The translations under genes were made by a program, and so were the position numbers. Positions 1-6,082 of a DNA stretch of 8,634 nucleotides are shown here, one piece after another; the first letter of the stretch is position 1; the number at the start of each line of letters is the position of its first letter. A model generated the notes under the pieces. That model saw nothing but the letters and a program-made list of their open reading frames with translations, was not told where the DNA came from and ran no database searches. This DNA comes from JAFDVL01 sp043775925 (GTDB lineage: Bacteria > Acidobacteriota > Blastocatellia > RBC074). The stretch is from the NCBI GenBank assembly GCA_043775925.1, contig JAYVRW010000028.1:1-8634 (forward strand), given 5' to 3'.

Positions 1-192
1 GGCGATGATGACTTCGAGGCCGCGTGCTTCGGCGCTCGCCGCAAATTCAGCTAATAACAACGGTGTGCGATGCGCAGAGACGATTTTGCATTCGTGCGGC
101 ACATCGAATTTGGTCAGCGTTTCTGACGCGAGTTTCATCGTGTCCCAATCGGACTTGCTGCCCATGATAATTGCTACGAGCGGGTTTTCCAT
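1..192 (-). CDS. purE: PurE, N5-carboxyaminoimidazole ribonucleotide mutase, N-terminal part
   Basis: This is the first 64 residues of PurE, the cytoplasmic enzyme that converts N5-CAIR to CAIR in purine synthesis (class I), or carboxylates AIR directly (class II). The residues seen include the glycine-rich nucleotide loop IIMGSKSDWDTM (8-19) and the family signature SAHRTP (39-44), whose His41 is the expected catalytic histidine. The reading frame starts at ATG 192-190 and is open to the window edge, so more than half of a usual ~160-residue protein lies outside. No clear Shine-Dalgarno sequence is visible; the upstream DNA is an AT-rich repeat. The isocitrate dehydrogenase gene lies 133 bases upstream on the same strand. 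The two could be co-transcribed, but the repeat between them argues for separate units. The family call is firm from motif order and spacing; class I versus II cannot be decided from this piece. Confidence 0.93.
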   Translation of the reverse strand, partial: MENPLVAIIMGSKSDWDTMKLASETLTKFDVPHECKIVSAHRTPLLLAEFAASAEARGLEVIIA

Positions 193-200
193 ATAAAAAA

Positions 201-327
201 CAAATCAAAAGGCAAATATCAAATATCAAAAGGCAAAGGGGCGGAGCTTTCTTTTTTCAGAGAGAGGAAAGAAAAAATTGGTTCCACCCTTTTTACTTTT
301 GATATTTGCTTTTTGCCATTTGATTTT
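201..327. repeat. AT-rich direct and inverted repeat between icd and purE
   Basis: The intergenic DNA holds the 13-mer ATCAAAAGGCAAA twice in direct orientation (204-216 and 225-237). A related, imperfect inverted arm lies at about 297-327, reading TTTGATATTTGC and then TTTTTGCCATTTGATTTT. The right arm runs into the stop codon of the isocitrate dehydrogenase gene. The arms could fold in the transcript that leaves that gene, but there is no GC-rich stem followed by a T run, so I do not call a terminator. Short AT-rich words of this kind are common dispersed repeats in some bacterial genomes (recollection). No coding potential was seen here. Confidence 0.6.
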
Positions 328-1750
328 ATGCCGAGTATCCAGCTTTGCCATCAAAGTTGTACAAATTTTCTGTCTTGATGAAATCAAGTCCTGCTTCGGA
401 AACACGGTTCAGCAAATTGGTGATTTGACGATGATGAATGCCATCGTTGCCCATAAAACGGCAACGCCAATGATCGGAGCAGAATGTTTCCGGCGAACCA
501 TCCGGCCACACTTTCGTGCCGCGATTGTTCAGCGAAGCGAGTTTGATTTCATCGCCGTTTGTTTTTTCCAGGATCGCTGCTAAATCGTTGGTTGAACCCG
601 CAGTCCAGTCGAGGTAAACGTCTACGCCCACTAAATCTTTTTTCTCAATTGCAGGCGTACTGATTTGACCGAGCTTCGATAAATCCGCCGCTTTGTATTC
701 GGCTGGTTTCAGCGTTTCCGGTTTTTGTCCGAGGCGTGCTACGACGGCCTGCGCAAATTCCTTTGTACCAACTTTTTGTTTGCTCACGCCTTCGGCATAA
801 ATGTCGTAGGTGTGAATGCCATCTTCGAGGGTTTTCATCCACGCGTTGTGTGCGAGCGCGGCTACGTCAGGTTGTCCGATGTGGACGAGCATCAAAATTG
901 CGCCGAGGAATAAGCCCGAAGGATTCGCTAAATTTTGATTGGCACGACGCGGAGCAGAACCGTGAATGGCTTCAAACATTGCTACGTTTTCGCCGATGTT
1001 GGCGGAACCCGCGAGTCCGACCGAACCGGCGATTTGCGCGGCTACGTCAGAGAGAATGTCGCCGTACAAATTCGGCATCACGATCACGTCGAACGCTCCG
1101 GGCGTGTCGGCGAGCTTGGCTGCGCCAATGTCTACGATCCAATGCTCGGCGATGATGTCAGGATATTCGGGTGCGATTTCATCAAACACGCGATGAAACA
1201 AGCCGTCGGTCTGCTTCATGATGTTGTCTTTCATGAAACAGGTAACTTTTTTGCGGTTGTAATTACGCGCATATTCAAACGCGTAACGCACAATTTTCTC
1301 AGAGCCGGGACGCGAAATCAGCTTTAAGCAGGCTTCGACTTGTTGCGTTTGGCGATACTCAATTCCAGCGTAAGTGTCTTCTTCATTTTCGCGGACGATG
1401 ACCACATCCATGCCGGGATGCTTCGTGTCTACGAACGGATGATACGCCACGCACGGGCGAATGTTGGCGAACTGTCCGAACGTTTTACGAACTGTGACGT
1501 TGAGCGATTTATAACCGCCACCTTGCGGCGTAGTAATCGGCGCTTTCAAAAATACTTTCGTGCCGCGCAGTGATTCGTAAGCTTCAGGCGCGATGCCTGC
1601 GGCGTTGCCGGAAAGATAAACCTTCTCGCCGATTTCAATGGTTTCGAGGTCAATGCGTGCGCCAGCTTCCTGAATGATGTGGAGCGTTGCCGCCATAATT
1701 TCGGGGCCGATGCCGTCGCCGTGCGCGACAGTAATGGGTACGTTTGCCAT
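326..1750 (-). CDS. icd: Isocitrate dehydrogenase, long two-domain form, probably NADP-dependent
   Basis: A 474-residue enzyme that oxidatively decarboxylates isocitrate to 2-oxoglutarate in the TCA cycle. It carries GDGIGPEI (11-18), the substrate loop with Ser82, Asn84, Arg88 and Arg98, Arg120 and the RENEEDTYAG stretch (120-129), Lys174 in MKDNIMK, and metal-binding aspartates at 207, 231 and 235. The cofactor loop HGSAPRRANQN (263-273) has two arginines where E. coli NADP enzymes have Lys-Tyr, and no acidic residue typical of NAD preference, so NADP is the likely cofactor. After about residue 370 there is an extra C-terminal domain (VGVDVYLDW, then NNRGTKVWPDG and DHWRCRF) as in the long Thermus/Rickettsia-type enzymes. 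Length fits that group (about 480-500). ATG 1750-1748 is the natural start because the catalytic domain begins at once; a GAAAGG about 12 bases upstream is a poorly spaced ribosome site. Confidence 0.95.
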   Translation of the reverse strand: MANVPITVAHGDGIGPEIMAATLHIIQEAGARIDLETIEIGEKVYLSGNAAGIAPEAYESLRGTKVFLKAPITTPQGGGYKSLNVTVRKTFGQFANIRPCVAYHPFVDTKHPGMDVVIVRENEEDTYAGIEYRQTQQVEACLKLISRPGSEKIVRYAFEYARNYNRKKVTCFMKDNIMKQTDGLFHRVFDEIAPEYPDIIAEHWIVDIGAAKLADTPGAFDVIVMPNLYGDILSDVAAQIAGSVGLAGSANIGENVAMFEAIHGSAPRRANQNLANPSGLFLGAILMLVHIGQPDVAALAHNAWMKTLEDGIHTYDIYAEGVSKQKVGTKEFAQAVVARLGQKPETLKPAEYKAADLSKLGQISTPAIEKKDLVGVDVYLDWTAGSTNDLAAILEKTNGDEIKLASLNNRGTKVWPDGSPETFCSDHWRCRFMGNDGIHHRQITNLLNRVSEAGLDFIKTENLYNFDGKAGYSA

Positions 1751-1783
1751 GAGCTTTAAGATACCTTTCGTTGTAAAAATTGA

Positions 1784-1857
1784 GCCGCGAATTAACGCGA
1801 ATTATCACGAATTGTCAGATGATTTTTTCTTCGTGTGAATTCGTGTCAATTCGCAGC
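1784..1857. repeat. Inverted repeat of iterated ~10-bp words (GCGAATTAAC type)
   Basis: Two 28-base arms (1784-1811 and 1830-1857) face each other with an 18-base loop. Reverse-complementing the right arm gives 23 matches out of 28. Each arm is itself made of a word repeated every 10 bases: CGCGAATTAA, CGCGAATTAT and CACGAATTGT on the left, TTCGTGTGAA and TTCGTGTCAA on the right. It lies just upstream of the isocitrate dehydrogenase start and so could affect that gene's leader. It looks like a dispersed REP/MITE-type palindrome. No gene was found in the surrounding 1751-2053 gap. Confidence 0.75.
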
Positions 1858-1938
1858 TTCGTAATGATTATTCTCAGAATTGCAAAAGCCAGATTTCACC
1901 ACAAAGTCGTAATTTGCACAAATGAATGAGTGGAGGCG

Positions 1939-2026
1939 AGACAGGATTTACACGATTTATAAGCAGGATTAACAGGAAATCATGGCAGCAAAGATCCCAG
2001 CTGGTGAATCCTGAAAAATCCTGTCT
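1939..2026. repeat. Inverted repeat of ACAGGATT words
   Basis: The 11-mer AGACAGGATTT at 1939-1949 is perfectly inverted at 2016-2026, and both arms carry further AGGATT words (AGCAGGATTAACAGG at 1962-1976; TGAATCCTGAAAAATCC at 2005-2021). The unit lies 28 bases downstream of the PIN toxin stop. It may act as a weak hairpin at the end of that operon, but no T run follows. A shorter relative, AGACAGGATT, recurs at 5067-5076 just after the lipase gene, so the family is dispersed within this window. Confidence 0.65.
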
Positions 2027-2053
2027 GAAAATCTTTAAGAGAATGTGATTTTT

Positions 2054-2497
2054 TTACACGAAAAACTCACGTCCACTCTTCCGGCGAAATTTGTAGTAGT
2101 TGGAAATCAAAGGAAAATCTTCGTTGTCGGAAATGACGGTGACGTTGTTTTGTTTGGCGCTGACGGCGATTAAGACATCGCGGATGATGCTTTGCTTTTT
2201 GGGGTGACTGAGCTTCGGACGATGGCGTGATTGATGGTCGCGGCTCTCATCGCTCAGGATATGATTCAGGATTTGTCCAGCGGTGTACCACGCATTTTCG
2301 TCCGGGACAATCAACCGATTTTGTGATTTGTAGTATTCCAATAATTGACGATAGAATTTTAAATCAGCTCTGCCATTTGCCGTAACGGTCAATTCTTGCA
2401 AGACAACTGAAGAAAGATAGCCAGGAAGCTTCCCTCTGATTTTATCTTTGTAACCTGAATAAACAGAGGTATCAAATAAGACAGTGGCAAGCTTCAA
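2054..2497 (-). CDS. PIN-domain ribonuclease toxin, VapC-like
   Basis: A 147-residue PIN-fold protein, expected to be a Mg-dependent ribonuclease and the toxin of a type II toxin-antitoxin pair. The acidic residues in family order are Asp9 (LFDTSVYSG), Glu35 (SSVVLQELTV), Asp107 (IIRDVLIAVSA) and Asp124 with Asp127 (VISDNEDF). The order and spacing match VapC-like PIN domains, and the length is slightly above their usual 130-140. The start is taken as TTG 2497-2495: an AGGAGAG ribosome site lies about 6 bases upstream, inside the end of the preceding gene, and no ATG or GTG is available before the first catalytic aspartate. The start TTG and the upstream stop TGA share four bases (TTGA), pointing to translational coupling. 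The PIN call is firm; the toxin role is inferred from the operon layout. Confidence 0.85.
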   Translation of the reverse strand: MKLATVLFDTSVYSGYKDKIRGKLPGYLSSVVLQELTVTANGRADLKFYRQLLEYYKSQNRLIVPDENAWYTAGQILNHILSDESRDHQSRHRPKLSHPKKQSIIRDVLIAVSAKQNNVTVISDNEDFPLISNYYKFRRKSGREFFV

Positions 2498-2691
2498 GCT
2501 CGTCTCTCCTTTTTAATAGAATTCGTGGAAGCGGTGAGCGCGACAAGATTGTGCAATTCAATCGGAGAGAGCTTCTTCAACTCAAAATCAAGTTCTTTTT
2601 CAGAAAGAGTAGTAAGTCGTTTCTTCAATTCTTCTACATCTTTCCAGTTCCCGTTGTGGGAACCATTGGTTTTTCCGTTTAGTTTAGCCAT
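2494..2691 (-). CDS. Small protein upstream of PIN toxin, probable antitoxin
   Basis: A 65-residue protein whose stop overlaps the start of the PIN gene. That position and size are typical of a cognate antitoxin, which would bind and block the toxin and often represses the operon. I recognise no named DNA-binding fold. The first 18 residues are polar and rich in Asn, Gly and Lys; the middle (VEELKKRLTTLSEKELDFEL) is a strongly charged predicted helix, followed by a second helix (SPIELHNLVALTAST) and a basic tail. The ATG at 2691-2689 is chosen because TGAGG sits six bases upstream. A TTG at 2703 would add only four residues and use that ribosome site as coding DNA. The antitoxin role is inferred from context only. 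Confidence 0.7.
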   Translation of the reverse strand: MAKLNGKTNGSHNGNWKDVEELKKRLTTLSEKELDFELKKLSPIELHNLVALTASTNSIKKERRA

Positions 2692-2755
2692 AAAATACCT
2701 CAACCGTTATTTTATAGAAGCGCTAGTCAGAAAGCTACACTACAATTATTGAAAT

Positions 2756-3406
2756 TTATTTGATGGGTAATTTTTCCCCCAGTACAGTTGCCGGAGGGAA
2801 CAGGTAGAGATTAATCAACGCCTTCATCCCGGCTGGAATTTCGCGGAATTTTTGATAGGAAGTTTCGCTGCCGTAATTCTGATTGTCGGCGATGAAGCCG
2901 TACGCCTCAATGCCTAATTTATTCGCCAGAAAAAGCGCTCGTGGGAGGTGCGTCTTCTGCGTGATTAAAATGGCTTTGTTGACGCCGAAGATTTCATGCG
3001 CTCGCAGGCAGGTTTCGTAGGTCGAGCGTCCAGCATAATCAACCACAATATGTTTGGGATCAACTGCGTGGGAAGCCAGATATTCCGCCATCGCTTTGGG
3101 TTCATTATATTGGAGCGTCCGGTTGTCGCCGGAGACGAGAATTCGGTCAACTTTTCCGGCTTTGTAAAGTGTAATCGCGCCTTTGACACGATCTTCGAGG
3201 ATGACTGACAAATAATCCTGATATACTGCGGCTCCGAAGACGATAGCAACTCTGGGTTCATTCCAAGAGTTAGTATCTACAGCTTCGATTTTTGAATAGA
3301 TTTTCTGATCGTAGGAATGAATCAAAACACGCACGATCAGGATGACCGCAAGTGCAAGCAGTATCGTAATCGCGGCAGCAATGAGGATGGTTCGGCGGTT
3401 AATCAT
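2756..3406 (-). CDS. SanA/YdcF family (DUF218) membrane-anchored protein
   Basis: A 216-residue protein with one N-terminal membrane segment (about 7-30, preceded by a basic NRR) and a DUF218-type domain expected on the outer face of the cytoplasmic membrane. Family stretches in order are VFGAAV (57-62), LVSGDN (90-95), NEPKAMAEYL (101-110), DYAGRSTYETCLRA (123-136) and ITQKTHLPRALFLANKLGI (148-166). The HLPRA stretch and the ending LGEKLPI resemble SanA, linked in E. coli to envelope permeability and vancomycin sensitivity at high temperature; its biochemical activity is not settled. Length fits SanA (about 240) allowing for a short loop. It lies 65 bases upstream of the antitoxin start on the same strand, so the three genes may share a transcript, although no functional link is evident. 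The ribosome site is weak. Confidence 0.87.
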   Translation of the reverse strand: MINRRTILIAAAITILLALAVILIVRVLIHSYDQKIYSKIEAVDTNSWNEPRVAIVFGAAVYQDYLSVILEDRVKGAITLYKAGKVDRILVSGDNRTLQYNEPKAMAEYLASHAVDPKHIVVDYAGRSTYETCLRAHEIFGVNKAILITQKTHLPRALFLANKLGIEAYGFIADNQNYGSETSYQKFREIPAGMKALINLYLFPPATVLGEKLPIK

Positions 3407-3506
3407 CTCAAATAAATAGTTATCAGGTACGCGGAAAATATATCATTGATACCGCCGAAATGTTGCAAGAAGTTATGCACAAAGCACGGAAAGTTGAGAA
3501 TCGAAA

Positions 3507-3597
3507 AATGCAGAAGCCCGCACGCAGTAAGGGCTTGCTTATTAAAAAGAGTGTTTCCTCAATACCGATGCCCTTACTGCGTGCGGGCTTCTGCATT
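3507..3597. repeat. Perfect 28-bp inverted repeat overlapping the lipase 5' end
   Basis: The arms 3507-3534 and 3570-3597 are exact reverse complements over 28 bases (core word GCAGAAGCCCGCACGCAGTA) around a 35-base loop. The left arm falls upstream of the preferred start of the lipase gene. The right arm begins at the G of that start codon and encodes residues 2-10 of its signal peptide (PLLRAGFCI). In RNA the element would form a very stable hairpin hiding the start codon. I remember similar GAAGCCCGCACGCAGTAAGG words as dispersed repeats in some acidobacterial genomes; this was not verified. Confidence 0.9.
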
Positions 3598-5058
3598 CTT
3601 TTGTTGGCCATTTTGGTCAGCGAAGGCTGTACGATTCTGAAATCAGGCAAGCCGAATTTGCCGCGCATTTACAACGCGAGTGATCTGCCACGCCCGACGG
3701 GAAAGCGTCCGGTGATTGTGATTCCGGGAACGCTTGGCTCCCGTCTGGTGAATCAGAAAACTAACGAAGTTGTATGGCCACGATTTGTCTTTAAGAATAT
3801 GTCCGGTGATTTATTGGCGTTGCCGATTACTTCCGCGAATTTTTCTGAGAACCGCGATGACCTGATTGCTACGGAAATTATTGACCACGCTAAATTTTTC
3901 AGGCTCTCGCCAGAGATTGAATTTTATGCCTCGTTGATGACTTCACTGGAACAGGCGGGAGGTTATAAGCACGGTAGTTGGGATGAACCTGCGGCGGATG
4001 GTGACCGCGATACATTCTATGTTTTTGCTTATGATTGGCGGCGCGATATTGTCGAAAACGCACAGAACTTGACGCGGAAAATTAACGCGCTGAAGCAGAA
4101 ACTGAAGCAACCGGATTTGAAATTTGATGTTGTCGCGCATTCGATGGGCGGATTGATTGTGCGCTACGCGGCGATGTACGGCGAACAGGATGTTTTGAGT
4201 GAAAATCATCCGACTCCGAACTGGATTGGCGCACAGAATTTTTCGCGGCTGATTTTGTTCGGAACTCCGAATTCGGGTTCGATGGATGCACTCAGTACGG
4301 TGATCAATGGCTACTCCGCTCTCGGCACCAATTTCCCGCAATTAAAATTAATTGATGCGCTGGATCGGGATGCGATTTTCACTTCTCCGGCGATTTACGA
4401 AATGATGCCGCAGCAAGGCTACGCGAAATTTTTTGATGAACAATTACTGCCCATAAAACTTGATCTGTATAACCTTGAGACGTGGCGCAAGTATGGATGG
4501 TCAATTGCTTTTGAGAGCGAATTCAAAGCCCGTGAGTTGAAAAGATTTCAGCAAACGCGGCGCGAATTAATGAAGAAAAAAGATGCTACCGCTGAAAATA
4601 AATTAGGCGAAATGGAAGAGAACATGCAGAAGATGCTCGCGGCGCGTGAACCATTTTTAACTCTGGCTTTACGTCGTGCCAGTGCCTTTCATCAGGCTTT
4701 GAATACTGCTTCGTCAATCCCTGCTTCGTTACAAATTCATTTGTTTGGCGGCGATTGTGAACGGACGTTAGAGGGCGCGATTGTGACTCCGACGAAGACA
4801 TGGTTTCGGATTAATCGCAGCCTGGGGAAAAATGAATTCCGCGCCCGCGCCGAGCCGTTACTGTACGTTCCCGGCGATGGACGCGTGACACGCCGCAGCC
4901 TGTTTGGATGGCGTTTTGACGAGGCTTCGTCAAGCTGGATCACGCCGCTGCATCAACCGGAGCGCGCCGTCTTTCAATGCGAAGCGCACGGCGATTTACC
5001 ACTGAATGCGACGATGCAAAATAATTTATTGACGCTGTTGTTAGGTGGGAAGTATTAA
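3568..5058 (+). CDS. LCAT-like alpha/beta-hydrolase (secreted or membrane-anchored lipase/acyltransferase)
   Basis: A 496-residue protein of the lecithin:cholesterol acyltransferase-like lipase group. Counting from ATG 3568, it has an N-terminal hydrophobic signal (1-20, ending LVSEGC), the oxyanion-side loop VIVIPGTLGSRL (49-60), the LCAT-typical AYDWRRD (154-160), the nucleophile elbow VAHSMGG (189-195, Ser192), FGTPNSGS (232-239), and a likely Asp in PGDGRV (Asp437) and His in AHGDLP (His474) completing the triad. A Lys/Glu-rich coiled-coil-like insertion lies at about 318-360. It probably hydrolyses or transfers acyl chains outside the cytoplasm; the substrate is unknown. The Cys after the signal could be lipidated, but the lipobox (SEGC) is poor. 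The frame stays open upstream with ATGs at 3460, 3475 and 3508, none with a convincing ribosome site. I prefer 3568 because it puts the hydrophobic signal at the N-terminus. It is divergent from the SanA-like gene. Confidence 0.87.
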   Translation: MPLLRAGFCILLLAILVSEGCTILKSGKPNLPRIYNASDLPRPTGKRPVIVIPGTLGSRLVNQKTNEVVWPRFVFKNMSGDLLALPITSANFSENRDDLIATEIIDHAKFFRLSPEIEFYASLMTSLEQAGGYKHGSWDEPAADGDRDTFYVFAYDWRRDIVENAQNLTRKINALKQKLKQPDLKFDVVAHSMGGLIVRYAAMYGEQDVLSENHPTPNWIGAQNFSRLILFGTPNSGSMDALSTVINGYSALGTNFPQLKLIDALDRDAIFTSPAIYEMMPQQGYAKFFDEQLLPIKLDLYNLETWRKYGWSIAFESEFKARELKRFQQTRRELMKKKDATAENKLGEMEENMQKMLAAREPFLTLALRRASAFHQALNTASSIPASLQIHLFGGDCERTLEGAIVTPTKTWFRINRSLGKNEFRARAEPLLYVPGDGRVTRRSLFGWRFDEASSSWITPLHQPERAVFQCEAHGDLPLNATMQNNLLTLLLGGKY

Positions 5059-5114
5059 GCAGATATAGACAGGATTGATCAAGGCTAACTCAGGTTATGT
5101 ATGCAATTTAAGAT

Positions 5115-5168
5115 TTTAGCCCGTGAAACGGGTGACAGCATAAAGCCCAATCGCATTAAGTTAAGAAA
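5115..5168 (+). repeat. Left outer arm of mosaic element
   Basis: The 54-base arm begins with a hairpin CCCGT-GAA-ACGGG (5120-5132), followed by a linker GACAGCATAAAGCCCAAT that is identical in the right arm, and ends ATTAAGTTAAGAAA. It is the mirror copy of 5591-5644. Confidence 0.88.
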
Positions 5169-5515
5169 TGTGGAAATGATGTTTTCCATTAGCCCAGCCG
5201 TTAAGGTCTTTGAAAATTAAATCCGGCAACGAACTTCAGCCCGGAGGGCTGACTGAATGTAGGCAGGTCGTTCACGGCCTGCTGTGGGAGGCAATGGCAA
5301 TTCGTCCCGTCGGGACGACTGAACATCAAGCGTCCCGCTGGGACGCGGTGACGGTTTCACCTTTCCGCCACAGGCCGTCAACGACCTGCCTAAACTCAAC
5401 TGCTCCGATGGAGCATTGCCGAATTTTATTTTCAAAGACCATCACGGCTGGGAATCACGGAGAAATTTTCAAGCGGGGCTTCAACGCCCATTAATAAGGG
5501 CTAAAGCCGCCGCAA

Positions 5516-5575
5516 AAGCCTGATGAATCGGGCTACACGATTTATGCTCAGGCTTCCCAGCCGTGAACGGCTGGG
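5516..5575. repeat. Two adjacent strong hairpins outside the mirrored blocks
   Basis: AAGCCTGA (5516-5523) pairs with TCAGGCTT (5548-5555), and inside it AATCG (5526-5530) pairs with CGATT (5538-5542). Directly after it, CCCAGCCGT-GA-ACGGCTGGG (5556-5575) is a perfect 9-bp stem. The CCCAGCCGT word also occurs at 5193-5201 and inverted at 5444-5452, so this is a third, full-palindrome copy of that module. These hairpins have no mirror partner in the left half, where the corresponding interval is short. Confidence 0.75.
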
Positions 5576-5590
5576 CTAGTCGAAAAAGTT

Positions 5591-5644
5591 TTTCTTAACT
5601 TAATACCATTGGGCTTTATGCTGTCACCATCTTCGATGGCTAAA
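5591..5644 (-). repeat. Right outer arm of mosaic element
   Basis: Read on the minus strand, it has hairpin CCATC-GAA-GATGG where the left arm has CCCGT-GAA-ACGGG, then the same linker GACAGCATAAAGCCCAAT and the same end ATTAAGTTAAGAAA. Six of the eight differences from the left arm are the three compensated stem pairs. The arm ends 16 bases from the lipocalin-like stop codon. Confidence 0.88.
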
Positions 5645-5659
5645 TTTGACTAAATAAAT

Positions 5660-6082
5660 TTACCAATGAACCCATTCCAACACCGCCAAAACTTCCGTTC
5701 CCTTCGAGGTTGCGGGAGTACTCAAAATCAATTTTCCATCAATAAATTTAAAGCTTCGCTGCTGTGCAGAGCCGATCCAGTGAGGCAAGGTGCTACCCGC
5801 GACGCGATGTAAAATCAGCGCGTTTGCTTCATCAATTTCATACGTTCCGAAGTATCCGAGATAGCCACTGAACGAAGCACGATTTCCAGGTTTGGAATTA
5901 TCTGAAACCGCAATTTTTTGCCCATAATCGCGGTGCATGATTTGCACGGACATCCATCCGCTGGCGTCGTAAATTAACAAGCCTTCAGGATCGCTTCCGA
6001 ATGGGTATGCCGTCTGCAATTCACTTTTATATTCCGCCGAAATCAGCTTCCACGAACCGAGAAAAGAATTTTTATTGTGCAT
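5660..6082 (-). CDS. Lipocalin-like domain protein
   Basis: A 140-residue single-domain protein resembling the bacterial lipocalin-like family (Pfam Lipocalin_5). The N-terminus carries the lipocalin-type FLGSWKLIS (7-15). Then come GLLIYDASGWMSVQIM (34-49), the YFGTYEID strand (77-84) and a C-terminal half with LPHWIGSAQQRSFKF (99-113). Such proteins are thought to be small beta-barrels binding hydrophobic ligands; the ligand here is unknown. There is no signal peptide, so it is cytoplasmic. Its ATG (6082-6080) lies inside the last codons of the integrase gene, giving an 11-base overlap on the same strand, so it may be translated from the integrase transcript. Family members are not known to work with integrons, so I read this as accidental juxtaposition. 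No clear ribosome site was seen. Confidence 0.8.
   Translation of the reverse strand: MHNKNSFLGSWKLISAEYKSELQTAYPFGSDPEGLLIYDASGWMSVQIMHRDYGQKIAVSDNSKPGNRASFSGYLGYFGTYEIDEANALILHRVAGSTLPHWIGSAQQRSFKFIDGKLILSTPATSKGTEVLAVLEWVHW

Larger units (their letters stand above)
5115..5644. repeat. Mosaic palindromic element of ~530 bp made of many small hairpins
   Basis: The 600-base gap between the convergent lipase and lipocalin-like genes is nearly filled by this element. Its arms match in inverted orientation in three consecutive blocks: 5115-5168 with 5591-5644 (46 of 54), 5193-5228 with 5417-5452 (32 of 36), and 5256-5281 with about 5370-5395 (TAGGCAGGTCGTT and CGGCCTG). Between the blocks sit small hairpins: 5236-5252 (TCAGCCC/GGGCTGA), 5303-5317 (CGTCCCG/CGGGACG), 5331-5345 (CGTCCC/GGGACG), 5401-5415 (TGCTCC/GGAGCA). 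There is no credible protein gene; a frame of 94 codons through it is low-complexity read-through of hairpins. It could be a non-autonomous mobile palindrome, a nested pile of repeat insertions, or a structured RNA. I recognise the word types as recurring intergenic repeats but know no function. Confidence 0.85.

Noticed and set aside
240..290. Intrinsic terminator after icd
   Set aside because: Only a 7-bp A/T stem (TTTTTTC with GAAAAAA) can be formed; there is no GC-rich stem with a following T run in the right place.
736..1155. 139-codon plus-strand frame opposite the isocitrate dehydrogenase
   Set aside because: It lies antisense within a clearly conserved gene, has an Arg-rich composition and no domain.
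3423..3668. 81-codon minus-strand frame opposite the lipase start
   Set aside because: Its residues simply mirror the inverted repeat, and it overlaps the better supported lipase gene.
5210..5494. 94-codon plus-strand frame in the mosaic palindrome
   Set aside because: It consists of read-through of small hairpins and their mirror copies; its composition is that of the repeat and there is no ribosome site or domain.
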